From Paragorgia papillata (taxonomy: Eukaryota; Cnidaria; Anthozoa; Scleralcyonacea; Coralliidae), in NCBI GenBank assembly GCA_035771165.1, contig JAWNZC010000337.1:2282501-2346500 (forward strand): a stretch of 64,000 nt of DNA. The letters are read 5' to 3'. A program made the position numbers and the translations under genes. Positions 1 to 10,990 of the stretch are shown in pieces (the stretch's first letter is position 1; the number at the start of each line of letters is the position of its first letter). The notes under the pieces were generated by a model. That model saw only the letters and a list, made by a program, of their open reading frames with translations, searched no databases and was not told the DNA's origin.

Positions 1-264
1 CACAGATCTCACATAACGATATCTTAAGTCATTCATTTTAAAGGCCGCAACAGCATTATCAACAGCACTGCTCATGCTATATATCAACTTGACATCACCA
101 TGTTCCATTGTACATACTTTTCAGCTTTGGCATTCTTACATATAACTTTGGTGTTCACATAATAATACTGTATAACTTTGGCATTGATACATATACTTTT
201 AGCATTTATAAATGTACTTTTGGTATTCATATACATTGGTATTCATATTGGCATTAATTGGGGT

Positions 265-780
265 TGCTCTTTTATTAATACCAGTTATGTCAATTAACTT
301 TAATACCAGAGTAATAAATTGGTGGTTGACGGTTTCATTGTCCAACTCACAACTCCAACTGTGTTGCTGTTTGATTAATACCAGATATGCCAATGTTATA
401 AAGTCATTTAATACCAGAGTAATAAATGGTGGTTGACAGTTTAATAGTCCAACTCACAAGTCCAACTGTGTGGTCTTAGAAGCCATTTACTTCAGACGCC
501 AGTGTTAATTTGTTTGCTCTTTCATTAATACCAGATATATCATTGTGATAAAGTCATTTAATACCAGAGTAATAAATTGGTGGTTGACGGTTTAATAGTC
601 CAACTCACAACGCCAACTGTGTGGTCGTAGAAGCCATTTACTTCAGACACCAGTGTTAATTTGTTTGCTCCTTCATTAATACCAGATAATTATATCAATG
701 TTATAAAGTCATTTAATATATATACCAGAGTAATAAATTGGTGGTTGGTGCTGTAATGGTCCAACTCACAACTTCAACGG
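265..780. repeat. degenerate tandem repeat, period about 110-160 bp
   Basis: The phrase TAATACCAGAGTAATAAATT recurs near 302, 411, 561 and (altered) 723. Between copies lie related blocks containing TCCAACTCACAA and GAAGCCATTTACTTCAGAC. Spacing is uneven (about 109, 150 and 162 bp), so copies have gained and lost sequence. It lies beyond the 3' end of the minus-strand Helentron and may be its terminal minisatellite, which is an inference. No gene is seen in 1-1066. Confidence 0.75.
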
Positions 781-1066
781 CGTATCAATAGTGCTAAGGC
801 TGTTCATGATTCTTCCAGATGTTTAGTTTTATCTAAAATATGAAAGAGAGAGAAAATAAGTGGGTTAAAAAGCAATTAAGCTATGGATACATGGGAACTT
901 TGCAATATTAAAGGACATTTACATAGAGATTCAGTATACTTTTTTACTTACATTAATTTGTTGTCCAATGGTTCAGGTTGTCCAGGTGTTCAAGTCCTTT
1001 TCAGGCCAGAGGCACCGAGTATAGGTGCACCATCCCAAGTACAAGTGCAGTGTAACTGCACTAATT

Positions 1067-1296
1067 CAGGGGTGGACCATTAGAAATCTTGGGAGGGGGT
1101 AAAAAAATTATTTCTAAGCCTGACATTCTCTGTCCTATGTAAGCTCTGCAGGATTTGTTTTGGGACAATAAAGGTGTTATTTATTAATGTTGTAAACAGT
1201 TTGCCAGTATTCTATTGCCTGCAGGATTTTTTTATCACTTTCCCTTGCACAGGAATTGTCACCCCCTCCCTGCAAGATTTCCAATGGTCCACCCCT
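1067..1296. mobile_element. MITE, about 230 bp, CAGGGGTGGACCATT ends
   Basis: The ends are inverted copies: CAGGGGTGGACCATTAGAAA on the left, and the complement ending in ...CCAATGGTCCACCCCT on the right. Inside the ends both arms carry a run of G or C and GAAATCTTG-like sequence. No clear flanking duplication was found. The CAGGGG-type terminus is common in hAT-derived MITEs, but the class is a guess. Confidence 0.6.
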
Positions 1297-1459
1297 TATT
1301 GATAAATATGGTTTGTGAATATGGATCCATGGATCTCTGAGGAGACTATATACATGGTGTAGGATAAACTTGCTTGATAACAATTGCCAGAAATAATTTG
1401 ATATAACTACATGTAATTAAATATAATATTTCAATTAATGTGACAGATATAATTATTCC

Positions 1460-1888
1460 CTAGTTGCAATATTGTACTACGATTTTGATAGCATCATGAT
1501 CAGAATAATACACATTGACTACATAATTGTCAATTATTTGAAACACTGTGGATCTAACATACACATGGTCTAATAAGCTACCAGAAGAAATAAATGTAGG
1601 TTTTGTTACAATCTGAGTGTAATTGAGAGATTCCATTAAAGATTTTAGTGGTTGAATTTGATTGTCATTCAAGTAATTAATATTAAAGTCACCAAAAATC
1701 ATGTCAATTGTATAACTATTTAACACGTATCCCAAACAATCTACATATTGTAGGATGTTGGAGGCTTGCTTTCGATACAGCAAAAGAAAAGTTGTTTTCT
1801 CTTGGGATTGAGTATTAACCAGGTCAAATTTTAGTGCATTTAGTGAAGAAAAATATTCACACTCTCTTCTACAGTATTTCTTGTGCAA
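1460..1888 (-). pseudogene. Helentron endonuclease (EEP) domain, C-terminal part
   Basis: This 142-residue reading frame carries the late motifs of the exonuclease-endonuclease-phosphatase fold: IDMIFGDFNINYL (the GDFN motif with catalytic Asp and Asn) near residue 85 and YYSDHDAIKI (the SDH motif with catalytic His) near the end. The first part of the same domain is encoded just upstream at 1963-2130 in another frame (TEPNYYL, where the catalytic Glu is expected). In Helentrons this domain is fused to the C-terminus of the Rep-helicase protein and is thought to nick DNA. At least one frameshift separates it from the helicase frame, so this copy is broken. Confidence 0.8.
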
Positions 1889-1962
1889 AGTGCCATACTT
1901 GAATATTTAATAATTATCAGTATCATGATCTTGATGGTGGAGTTTGAAAGGTCTGAGATTAT

Positions 1963-2958
1963 TTAAAATTTCATTGTCAAAATCCTGAGGTAGTAGTTGG
2001 GTTCAGTAAGAGCTATGACGTCACTATTGAAAACTCTTGAATCAAATTTAATATCGATGCTATGTTTTTTGAGAGATCTTATATTTAAAAGTGATATGGT
2101 CAAAACATGGAAATTGTCTTGCAGTACAGTTGTTGAATGTGGAACCATACATTCATTTCGTAGTCTTTGGTATTCTTCAAGAACTTTAGGATTTGCTTTA
2201 ATATGTTTACTCTCAATTTGTCCTAAAATATACAGACCGTGGAAAGAAGTTGCACGGCTTAAGGCAACATAAATTTGTCCATAGTTAAACGCCCTCTGTT
2301 TTATCAAGTCAGAACTGATTACAACTTTTTCAAGTGTTAGACCTTGAACCTTATGTACAGTACATGCCCAAGCAAGTGTGATAGGAAATTGTACTCTCTG
2401 TATTTCTGGAGAAGATGCTTTACCTGGTCTTATTTTGATCTTTGCTAATACAGGCTCAATGGGAACTACGTTGTTTTCTCTTGCAAATGGGCTGCCACAA
2501 GTGTTAATTAAATCTTTACCAGCATTTGAGTCATCAAATTTGATATAGAGAACAGTTGGTTTTTGGTTATTTTGACTGACATCAATTTTAAAGACAGTCC
2601 CCATTTGTCCATTGATGAGTCTATCTGGAATACTGATATTTGTTGTAAGCATTACTCTAGCACCTTCTTTAATCAGAATTTCATAATCAAGTCCACCTGT
2701 TTCAGACCGTCCTCTTGCTAATACTCTATCAATATCTTGTTTCCTTACATTTGTTGGATATTGATCTCTAGCTTTAAGAATAAATAACGATCCAGACAGT
2801 TCTTCTAGTTTTTTCTTGTTATGTTCATCAACAGGAGTATTTTCAGCCCAGATATGAAGTGCATCTGATGGATAATTAGGATCAGATGGGGTTAGTGATC
2901 TTGATTGGATTATCTTAATGTCATCTTCTGTTTGACTAGCAGTTATTAAGAAGTTCAA
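1963..2958 (-). pseudogene. Helentron Pif1-like helicase, C-terminal half, running into the endonuclease
   Basis: A 331-residue frame. Residues 190-245 hold the late motifs of superfamily 1B helicases: LAWACTVHKVQGLTLEKVVI (motif V) and YGQIYVALSRATSFHGLYIL (motif VI, with the arginine finger). The final 45 residues (LTISLLNIRSLKKH... ALTEPNYYL) are the start of an EEP endonuclease domain, so helicase and endonuclease were one polypeptide. The helicase would unwind DNA during rolling-circle transposition. It continues upstream in another frame at 3161-3562; the joining stretch (about 2960-3160) still encodes VVGDLCQLPPIRKR (motif III). Decayed by frameshifts. Confidence 0.88.
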
Positions 2959-3160
2959 TAAATGCTTGGTCGTTTTTCTGTCTCATGATTTTATTAAGTT
3001 CTATCATTTTGAAGACTTTCCATGGGTGACATAGATTATAAGAATCATTTTTGAAATTGTCAAATACAAATCTCTTACGTATTGGTGGAAGTTGGCATAG
3101 ATCACCTACAACTATAATAGTAATTCCAGCAAATAGCAGAGAACTGGTGGTGCCAAATAT

Positions 3161-3562
3161 TTATTTTAATCTTTGGTGGATATGTAGTAAGGTAGTGTTT
3201 CCAACCATAGAAATTTCATCTATTATTATTAGCTTTAGGTCAGATAATGATAGTCTTAATTGTGTTTTCTTTTGATCTGACATTGCAGGGACATTATCAC
3301 CAGTTTCTTTGGGAATTGCAAGGCCAGTATTTATTGTTGTTCCATCAATGTTTATTGCAGCCACACCTGTTGGTGCCATGAGAAGAACTGTTGGTAGTTC
3401 AGGGTTAATAGGAGGATGTCTAAAAGTTTTAACTGCTGTATGGTATATTGTTTTAATCAAGTGACTTTTACCTGCACCTCCACCACCAGTTAAGAAAAGA
3501 TAGATTGGTTTTATTTCAACAGGTTTTAAGCTGTTCATGTTTTCATTGTGTTGCGGCACCAT
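3161..3562 (-). pseudogene. Helentron Pif1-like helicase, ATPase N-terminal part
   Basis: This frame holds the ATP-binding motifs of the Pif1 family: Walker A LTGGGGAGKSHLIKT near residue 27, motif Ia APTGVAAINIDGTTINT near residue 68, and Walker B LKLIIIDEISMVGN near residue 113. It runs on into the motif III region downstream. Upstream (3563-3832) the helicase coding sequence continues in broken frames until the hAT-like insertion at 3840/3841. Beyond that insertion it resumes at 9097. Confidence 0.88.
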
Positions 3563-4028
3563 GAGAGAAATGTATCATATGCATGACGTTGCTCCATGTT
3601 CAAGGACCTTACCGTTTCACGTAATATATCATCAGAGATCTCTGTTGGTCGATTGTAAGAAGTAATTACTCCAGGGAAAGTATGCTGATTAGATTGTGGT
3701 GTTGAGTCAAGATGTGATGGTAATTGTTCATTAAATTATTCATGTGGGATTGAGTCATCATTTCACCTTGTAAATCTGCATTTTCTTGATCATTTATTGA
3801 ATCAAATGAACGAATAATATTGCCCTGATTAGATTTTAATTAGAACAACCAGTTGTAAAACGTGTCACGCTACTATATATGCTATTCTAGTTGCGAAAAT
3901 ACAACACCATGCAATTAGGTCTGCCGCGGCCTTCGTGGAATCGAAGATGTAACAACTCTTGCTGTAACCTGGGATCCTTAATTTGCCGTAACAAATTTTG
4001 CCGTAACAAATTTTTGCCGTAACAAGCA

Positions 4029-6647
4029 TTGCTGTGGTCGACCTTGGTGGTCGGTCGTGCCTTTATTATGTCCGTGATCTTGATTTTTATTCTTGGCTTA
4101 CTTGGTATTACACCCAAGTGGCAAGACGTTTATTCAAGATTCAATGATGATATATATCCTAATTCAACGAGAGAGAGATGCAATGGTGAAGAATATTTGA
4201 GAAGTGAATGGGCAACGACTAAGACCGATGTTGTCGCTACGACGGCTTACATCAAAACTTTTGCTGGAAGAAGAAAGTCGAAATACATTGGTGGAAAGAT
4301 ACTCTACTACCCAAATTCAATTAAAACGTTTCGGGCAATACTTATATGTGGAGATATAGAGCCAAACCCTGGCCCAACAAAACAAAGCACTGAAAGAAAA
4401 TCACGCTGGAAATATCCATGTGCAGATTGTTCAAAGCCGGTTAAAAACAATCAAGATGGAATTTTGTGCAAGGACTGCTCTCAGTGGTATCATGCTAACT
4501 GTGCAGGTATTTCGAAGAAAATGTTTAGCTCATATTATTTACTACACCCAGAGGATGAATTCTCTTGTATTAACTGTTCGATAAATAACCCATCAGACTC
4601 CTTTTTTGAGGAAATACAAGCCGAAGGAAATTATGTTAATCATGCTCCGCCAACACAAAATGCAAATCGAGACCTGAATAATACAACTAATGGAGCGCTG
4701 AAAGACAATGAGTTTAATGCTTCGCCGAGCCGCAATGAAAACAAATCGGGTTTAGAACAATTTCTTATTGAGAGAAAACGTCAAACTAATAAAGCTTTGA
4801 TTATTCACCTGAATATTAATAGCTTACAAAATAAATTTGACGAATTCAAAACTCTTAACAACCAAATTAAATCAAGTATTATCTTCATCTCCGAAACAAA
4901 AATAGACGAATCTTACCCAAATAGTCAGTTTAAACTACGGGGCTACCATCTTTATCGTCGAGATCGTGTAAAAGGTGGCGGAGGACTAATTGCTTATTTT
5001 TCATCAACGCTTTCCTCCAAGCAAATAAAGCTCCCGAAAAAGTATAAAACATGCGAAGTACTAGCAATTGAGACGAAATTAGGCAATAACGATACTTTAT
5101 TTGTTGGAATTTATAGACCACCAAAACAACGTAGTGGGGGTTCTTGTTCGAGGTATATAGAGAAGGTTGAAGAGGAATTAAACGATATTGCTATGTGGGC
5201 ATCCCTGCGGAAACAATCGGTAGTAATTTTTGGCCATTTGAACATTGATAAACTGAAACCTGAAACGAGGGAAGGAAAAATTCTAACAGACCTCGAAGAC
5301 GTACACAATTTTCAATGTATGATAAAAGATCCTACAAGAATAACCCAAACATCGGCCACGCTTATCGACGTAATATTAACTAATAAACCTGAAATGTTTA
5401 AAAAATGTGGAACGGTCGACCCGGCATTAAGCGATCATCAGTTAATATACGGAATTATGAAAGACTTTGTTTGTCAATATAAACCCAAAGTGATTACCTT
5501 TCGAAGTGATAAGAACACTAATTTGAATCGGCTTAACGAAGATTTAAAGAATGCCCCTTGGCATTTAGGAGAGATTTTTGACAAAATTGACGATCAATAC
5601 TTACACTGGAAAACGATGTTTGAAGAAATAATACAAGATCATCTACCACTAAAGAAAATGAGGGTAAGAGAGAAAGATGTCCCATACATGAACTCGGAAT
5701 GGAAAAAAGCGATAAGAATGAAAAGAAAATACACACAGATATACGCCAAGCATCGTACACCCGAAAATTGGGAGTTAAAACGAAAGTGGAGAAATATTGC
5801 AACGAATGCGAGGAGAAAAGCTATTAAAACGTATTGGAAAACAAAAGCTGATGAGTTAAAGCTAAAGCCGAAAGAATTTTTCAAAACATTTAAGCCGTTC
5901 CTTAGTGACAAAGTTAAAGAAGATGGTAATATAAACATAAACATTGATGGAAAAACAGAAACAGATCAAGCAAAAGTAGCCGAAGAATTGGCAAGTTATT
6001 TCTCCACTGTGGCAAATGATATTGGTGGGGACAGTGTAATCAACCTGCAAGAATGCGACTTCGAAGATCATCCAAGCCATCGCATCATAAGAGAAGCTAG
6101 AGAAAATTATAAAGCAGACTTTCACTTTAAACAATTTGAAGTCTCTGAAGTTCAAAATCAATTAAAGAATTTAGACAAGAGGAAAGCAACTGGATGGGAC
6201 TCTATTTCACCTAAGATCCTAAGTATGACTGCGGAAGGAATATCTCAATCATTAACATCACTCTATAATAATTGTATAAAACAAGGAAATTGGCCAAAAA
6301 TGTGGAAAATGGGAGAATGGGTCCCAGTATTTAAAAAAGATGATAGAAGTGAGCGAAATAATTATAGACCAATTACTATATTGATAGTAATTGATAAAGT
6401 ATTTGAATCTCTTTTAGCCCGACAAATCACAGAATATTATGACAGAATATTATATTATAAAATAACAGCTTACAGGAAAGCTCACAGTTGTGAATATACG
6501 TTACTTGGACTAACAGAGGAATGGAAACAAGCGTTGGACAAAAAAGAATATGTGGCAGTATTGTCTACGGATATGAGTAAGGCATTTGACTCTCTTCATC
6601 CAAAACTTATGATCCAAAAACTTAAAAGTTATGGGTTCAAACGATGA
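4029..6647 (+). CDS. LINE polyprotein: 2A-like motif, PHD finger, endonuclease, N-terminal reverse transcriptase
   Basis: 872 residues. Residues 10-28 are hydrophobic (IMSVILIFILGLLGI). Residues 108-116 read GDIEPNPGP, which fits the 2A ribosome-skipping consensus D(V/I)ExNPGP, so an N-terminal peptide of about 115 residues could be released. A PHD-type zinc finger follows (about 131-182; CADC, CKDC, WYHANC, SCINC). The EEP endonuclease spans about 254-480: LNINSLQNKFDEF, ISETKIDESYP, SDHQLI. The expected GDFN motif reads GHLN here, replacing the catalytic Asp. Reverse transcriptase begins near residue 690 (KATGWDSISPKIL, NYRPITIL) and reaches motif A, STDMSKAFDSL, before a frameshift ends the frame. 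The start is the first in-frame Met; the true start could differ. Confidence 0.85.
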   Translation: MLWSTLVVGRAFIMSVILIFILGLLGITPKWQDVYSRFNDDIYPNSTRERCNGEEYLRSEWATTKTDVVATTAYIKTFAGRRKSKYIGGKILYYPNSIKTFRAILICGDIEPNPGPTKQSTERKSRWKYPCADCSKPVKNNQDGILCKDCSQWYHANCAGISKKMFSSYYLLHPEDEFSCINCSINNPSDSFFEEIQAEGNYVNHAPPTQNANRDLNNTTNGALKDNEFNASPSRNENKSGLEQFLIERKRQTNKALIIHLNINSLQNKFDEFKTLNNQIKSSIIFISETKIDESYPNSQFKLRGYHLYRRDRVKGGGGLIAYFSSTLSSKQIKLPKKYKTCEVLAIETKLGNNDTLFVGIYRPPKQRSGGSCSRYIEKVEEELNDIAMWASLRKQSVVIFGHLNIDKLKPETREGKILTDLEDVHNFQCMIKDPTRITQTSATLIDVILTNKPEMFKKCGTVDPALSDHQLIYGIMKDFVCQYKPKVITFRSDKNTNLNRLNEDLKNAPWHLGEIFDKIDDQYLHWKTMFEEIIQDHLPLKKMRVREKDVPYMNSEWKKAIRMKRKYTQIYAKHRTPENWELKRKWRNIATNARRKAIKTYWKTKADELKLKPKEFFKTFKPFLSDKVKEDGNININIDGKTETDQAKVAEELASYFSTVANDIGGDSVINLQECDFEDHPSHRIIREARENYKADFHFKQFEVSEVQNQLKNLDKRKATGWDSISPKILSMTAEGISQSLTSLYNNCIKQGNWPKMWKMGEWVPVFKKDDRSERNNYRPITILIVIDKVFESLLARQITEYYDRILYYKITAYRKAHSCEYTLLGLTEEWKQALDKKEYVAVLSTDMSKAFDSLHPKLMIQKLKSYGFKR

Positions 6648-7476
6648 TTCGCTAAAGCTGATTCGCTCTTTTTTCAATAATAGAAAAAATAGAGTTAGAC
6701 TTAGCAATACAACAAGTGAATGGAAGGATATTAAGCGAGGATGTCCCCAGGGGTCGTCGTTAGGTCCGTTATTGTGGAACATGTTTCAAAATGATATGCC
6801 ATTACAGATGAAAAATCCACATTTGTATCTATATGCTGACGACCATCAACTTTACACCATGGGTAAAGAAATTCAAAAAGTAAAAGATGATTTAGTTAAT
6901 GATATGGTAACAGCATCAAATTGGTACACAGAAAACTTTTTAAGAGCTAATCCTGAAAAATTTCAAACGATAACGTTAAAACCAAATCGAACAAATGATA
7001 AAGATATTGATGTGTCTCTTAGTATTGACGGTTACCAAATACCCAACAGAGAAGATCTTAAAGTACTGGGAGTAAACCTTGATGAAATTCTTGATTTTAA
7101 TAAACATGTCACTACTGTGTGTAGAAAAAGTAGCAGAAAAGTTGGGGTGATATTACGTTTACGGAAGTTAATTCCAACATCTGCAAAGCTACAACTTTAC
7201 AAGTCTGCAATCTTACCGCATCTTACGTATTGTCACTTAGTGTGGCACTTTTGTCGAGCTTCAGATAAAAGAAAGTTAGAGCGAATTCAAGAGCGAGCCC
7301 TCAGAGCAGTATATAATATAACTGACTCAACTATTACGTACCAGCAGCTACTCAATTGTGCTAATCTCCCAAGTTTAATTAATAGAAGACTTCAAGATAC
7401 AGCAATATTAATGTACAAAATTAAGAACAATTTAAGTCCTGTTCACTTAAATGAAATATTCATAAAAAAATATTAA
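6631..7476 (+). CDS. LINE reverse transcriptase, C-terminal part (frameshifted)
   Basis: This frame overlaps the end of the previous one and continues the same reverse transcriptase. It has motif B RGCPQGSSLGPLLWN, motif C LYLYADDHQLY (YADD catalytic aspartates intact), then LKVLGVNLDEI and the thumb-like AILPHLTYCHLVWHFC. The initial Met is probably not a real start: the frame is reached only because a small indel near 6640 shifted it. It stops at 7474-7476 next to a run of seven A. One base fewer there would keep the protein open to a stop near 7698, and that stretch still encodes readable LINE C-terminus (for example GPYIWSKLTKEDKEKPS). Confidence 0.85.
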   Translation: MGSNDDSLKLIRSFFNNRKNRVRLSNTTSEWKDIKRGCPQGSSLGPLLWNMFQNDMPLQMKNPHLYLYADDHQLYTMGKEIQKVKDDLVNDMVTASNWYTENFLRANPEKFQTITLKPNRTNDKDIDVSLSIDGYQIPNREDLKVLGVNLDEILDFNKHVTTVCRKSSRKVGVILRLRKLIPTSAKLQLYKSAILPHLTYCHLVWHFCRASDKRKLERIQERALRAVYNITDSTITYQQLLNCANLPSLINRRLQDTAILMYKIKNNLSPVHLNEIFIKKY

Positions 7477-8223
7477 TCATTACAAACTGCGAAATGCAGA
7501 TTTCAACATACCGCGATACAGTACAGTAAAATACGGTAAACATTCTTTAAGATATTATGGCCCTTATATATGGTCTAAATTAACCAAAGAAGATAAAGAG
7601 AAACCTAGCTTAGAATCTTTTAAAAGGAATATTAGAAAACAGGACTTAGAAAGCATACTCGATAATAACTGCAGAAATTGTATTTTATGTTCAACTTAAT
7701 TTTTATTGTTATTTTATTTATATTGATCTATTTATTTTTTTATTTATCATATTGTATATAGGTGTATTTTAAGAAATATTCTTAATAGTTTTAATAGGTA
7801 AATTATTGTAAAAATAGAGAAATTTTGATCTCGTAGTATAAATCCTATTTTAGTCTAAAACTTATCAATAGTGTCCCCAATTAGCTGTATATATAGCTAA
7901 ATACATTGACACTCAAATAAAGTTATTCGTTATTCATGAACCGATAACGAAAAATCCAATTTACCGATACGATAAATACCGATATAATTTGCGGGTTTAT
8001 CGGCCGATATATCGGTAGTTACCGATAATTTCGTTAGGGCAAAATGTTGGCGAAACATATAAACTGATAGACCAGTAAAAGAAACGTGATTACAAAATTT
8101 AATGAACTCTGAACTCTATAGTAATCAACTTAATTTAGGAAAGTATCAAGAGTGCGGTAAATGTTTTAAGCATTTACAATTACATCGATTCATCCTGAAC
8201 TCACGGCGCAACACGGCAACAGA

Positions 8224-8460
8224 TAAGGCCCAGACACACCGGACGCGATATAGCAACGCGGCGCGATTTTTCATTTTTTGAAACCAAATAAAAACTGTCT
8301 ATGAATTTTAAAAGACAAGTAAACCAGATAAGTCAAAAATCAAAATGTTCTTGCGCTAAAAAATATTTTAGAAAACTAATTCAGGAGCAAACTTATTTGT
8401 CAGTGAAAACTAAAAAATCGCGCCGCGTTGCCCAATGGCGTCTAGTGTGCGTGGGCCTTT
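8224..8460. repeat. inverted-repeat element inside the hAT-like element
   Basis: AAGGCCCAGACACACCGGAC at the left is answered by the inverted GTCTAGTGTGCGTGGGCCTT at the right. Inner arms GCGGCGCGATTTTTCATTTT and AAAATCGCGCCGCGTTGCCC also pair. It is about 235 bp and looks like a MITE that landed in the hAT-like element. The rest of 7937-9088 has no recognisable gene. Confidence 0.6.
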
Positions 8461-9096
8461 ACAATTAAAAACTAAATAGCTGAATTTGTGTTATAATATG
8501 ATATAATGTAAAGCTTAACCGTGAATATCAAATATTTAAAATTAATAATCGTTTAATACTGGAATTTCAAGCGTGGCAGATTGTGGTGTAAAAGCAGCAG
8601 CGATTCCGACTTATGAGGAGTCAAACGATTGCGTTTGGCCTCCGAATACTTTAAAATAACTCCAAACTTCACTTCGTGTTGAACGAGACATGATACACGC
8701 GTTATCATCGACCCCAAGCACTTTAAAGAGCAAACAGCATTTGAGACTGTAGATTTGGGGAGCGGATATCGTGCATTTTGTCATCTTATTAAAATCGAGC
8801 ACTTACTGTCATGAAATCTCATCGCAGGAAGTTGCAAACAAAGCATGTCTCACCTGGACAGAAAAACGTCATGTTGAACCTCACGCGTTAATTAAATTTT
8901 ACAGTTTTATTGGGAAACACAATGCGTCTTATAAACAAGCTTAAGTTTAAGCGTCAGGGCAGCGTCGTGTTATTTATCGGAACAGAAGCGCCGATATATA
9001 TTGACGTTATCGGCCGATAACCGATAAGCCCGAAAATGGCCGATTATCGGCTTCTACCGGTAAATTTCCGATTATCGGTTCATCCCTAATTTTAAT

Positions 9097-9973
9097 ACTT
9101 CAAAAGCCTCAGTAACAGCATCTGCATCAGGTTCAAATATTGCTCTGTTGTGTTCAACAATAGCTTGAACACCAGGTTCATAGAATTTTGATGTATATGT
9201 TTGATCTGAAGCCATTAGATTACTTTCATCTCTCCATGGATAATAGAGCATAAGTAAATGGTGAAACTAAGATTCTGGTTCTTTTCTTTTATTTGGTGTA
9301 TGATACCTTACTTAATACAGCCTTAACTTTTCTACACTTTTTTGGGAAGGCATTGTGTTGTATGACTTATGGTACTTTGCAATTCAACCAAGTCATCTGT
9401 TAGAACATCAGGTTGGCAATCGTTTGTTTCACTATAATGAATTTTATAATCTTTATAGTAATATGCAGCAAATTCTGCCAGACATAATTTATCAACAAGT
9501 GGAATTGATGTTGGTCTAATGCTGTAACGCTGAATTATATTTGACTTAAAGATATCAGTACTTTCATCATCTAGTTCGTCAAGCTCCACTTGTGTCTTAG
9601 TCACACGTACCCTTTTTTCTGGAAAATCTGTACTAACAAAAACTGTTTTTGAAAATATTTTTCTCAACCAAAGTTCAGGCATTGATCTGTAGACACATTC
9701 TTGTGAACTAACTTCTCTTGTAGAGAGAAAAGCAGCACCAATTTTTTCCAGGCCATCTCTAATATTCATGTTAGCAGCTTTTGCTTCTTTTGCTGCATTT
9801 GTAATAGCTTGAGAACATTCAGTTTCATCTTTAGTAAAATATGAGCAGACATATGTTATGCATTTGTAGTGATTGAATACAGGTTGCAAGTCAACATTTG
9901 CTGCAAACCCCTTAATACCAGCAACAAAGTAGTTGTTAATAAAACAGCTGTCTATTGGCCTTTTAAGATGCAA
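9097..9973 (-). pseudogene. Helentron region between Rep and helicase
   Basis: The clean 213-residue frame is 9332-9973. It encodes the linker between Rep and helicase, with YVCSYFTKDE near residue 42 and LSTREVSSQECVYRSMPELWL near residue 82. The R-E-V-S-x-Q-E motif is a family signature. Upstream of the hAT-like junction, 9097-9331 is still readable in another frame (YYPWRDESNLM, YEPGVQAIVEHNRAIFEP), so the helicase ORF was continuous across the insertion site before the hAT-like element arrived. Confidence 0.8.
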
Positions 9974-10990
9974 CTCAAAATCAGAGTCTGGTGATATTGA
10001 TAGAGCCCAGTAATATTCATCCTCAGTGATACCTACTGATTTTAGAATGTCTGCATCATTTAATGTTTCATTATAATCTGGCTTGGATGGGTTTAATACT
10101 TCATCTATTTTCTGTTTGACTGAGGTCAGAATCTGTGTTTGCCTGTCGAGTATATTACTCTTGATTCCCTCATCTAGATCATCATTAAGAGGTTCTGCTA
10201 CAATTGTTCTTTTGCTAAAAAATTGACCAAAATTAAATCTACAACTAATATTTTTGTATTTTCTGCAGGTTTTAGAATGATTGTGCTTTTGATAAGTTTT
10301 AACTAACTCATGTAACTCTGGTTCTGTTTCCTCATCTGGAAGATAGGCTTGTACATGGTTATCTATAAATTGTATGTAAGCTTCTTTGTTGTCAGATGTA
10401 AGTTTCGGGCAATCAGAAGTCCATATTAATGCATGCCATGTAAATGAGGAGATCCTCTCATTTGAAATTCAATGCGGAGTGCATAATAGATTATTTTACC
10501 TATTGGATTTTTTTTGACTAAGCAGAAGTTCAGTGAAAAATGTTTCAACTCTATGTTGAAAATGCTTTGCAACAACAACAGGATTAAGATTTAGCATTGA
10601 ACATCTTTCATTGTAAGATAAAGCTTCAACTTGTTCATCAGTCATGTTTTTTCCTTGTGTTCTAGCTATAATCTGAAACAACTCAGGCCATCTCAGATCT
10701 GAGCACATGATAATGTCATAAACCATGTTGGAATCCCAAGTTGTTTTACCATGGCTACTACTTCATACATAAATGTTTGCCAGTAGGGTGGTGTGCCTGG
10801 AATTTGCCTTAAAAATAAATATGCCTGATCTTGACAAATTAAGCCTTTTAACTTGCTTACATCTGATTTTATTTGTGATGCAGTTACAGGTTGGCTATGA
10901 ATTTTTTTAAGGCTATATAATTTGTTCCATTATAAATTGTGCAAAGAAAAGATACTCTGGATTTGTTGCAAACCTTCCTAGTCTAGGACC
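9974..10990 (-). pseudogene. Helentron Rep domain with HUH motif, disrupted
   Basis: This holds the rolling-circle replication initiator. On the minus strand GRFATNPEYLFFAQFI lies near 10980-10930. The frame 10496-10726 has CSDLRWPELFQIIARTQG and LSYNERCSMLNLNPVVVAKH. Then comes ALRIEFQMRGSPHLH, with the His-hydrophobic-His pair (PHLH) at 10439-10450 that coordinates the metal ion for DNA cleavage. Directly after PHLH, five extra bases (GGCAT-type) shift the frame; the expected ALIWTSDCPK is still readable one frame over. Further on, TYQKHNHSKTCRKYKN (Cys/His-rich) and CRFNFGQFFSKR are visible. Several small indels make it non-functional. Confidence 0.8.

Larger units (their letters stand above)
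3841..7936 (+). mobile_element. CR1-like non-LTR retrotransposon
   Basis: Order along the plus strand: 5' leader with repeated TTTGCCGTAACAAA-type units (3980-4028), one long protein with 2A-like motif, PHD finger, EEP endonuclease and reverse transcriptase, then an AT-rich 3' region ending in short direct repeats (TTATTCG, TTATTCA) at about 7925-7936. Short 3' terminal repeats and a PHD-type ORF are typical of the CR1/L2 group. Two frameshifts interrupt the coding region (about 6640 and 7465), so this copy is dead. It sits inside a hAT-like element that is inside the Helentron. Confidence 0.85.
3841..9088. mobile_element. hAT-like element inserted in the Helentron, later split by a CR1-like LINE
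   Basis: The Helentron is interrupted between two copies of ATTTTAAT, at 3833-3840 and 9089-9096, an 8-bp duplication typical of hAT insertion. The right end reads ...CCGATTATCGGTTCATCCCTA. A matching inverted end, ATGAACCGATAACG, lies at about 7935 directly after the LINE tail. So the hAT left terminus seems to have been cut off from its target duplication by insertion of the LINE at 3841-7936. Interior DNA is rich in ATCGGCCGATA-type motifs and has no recognisable transposase. Confidence 0.65.
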
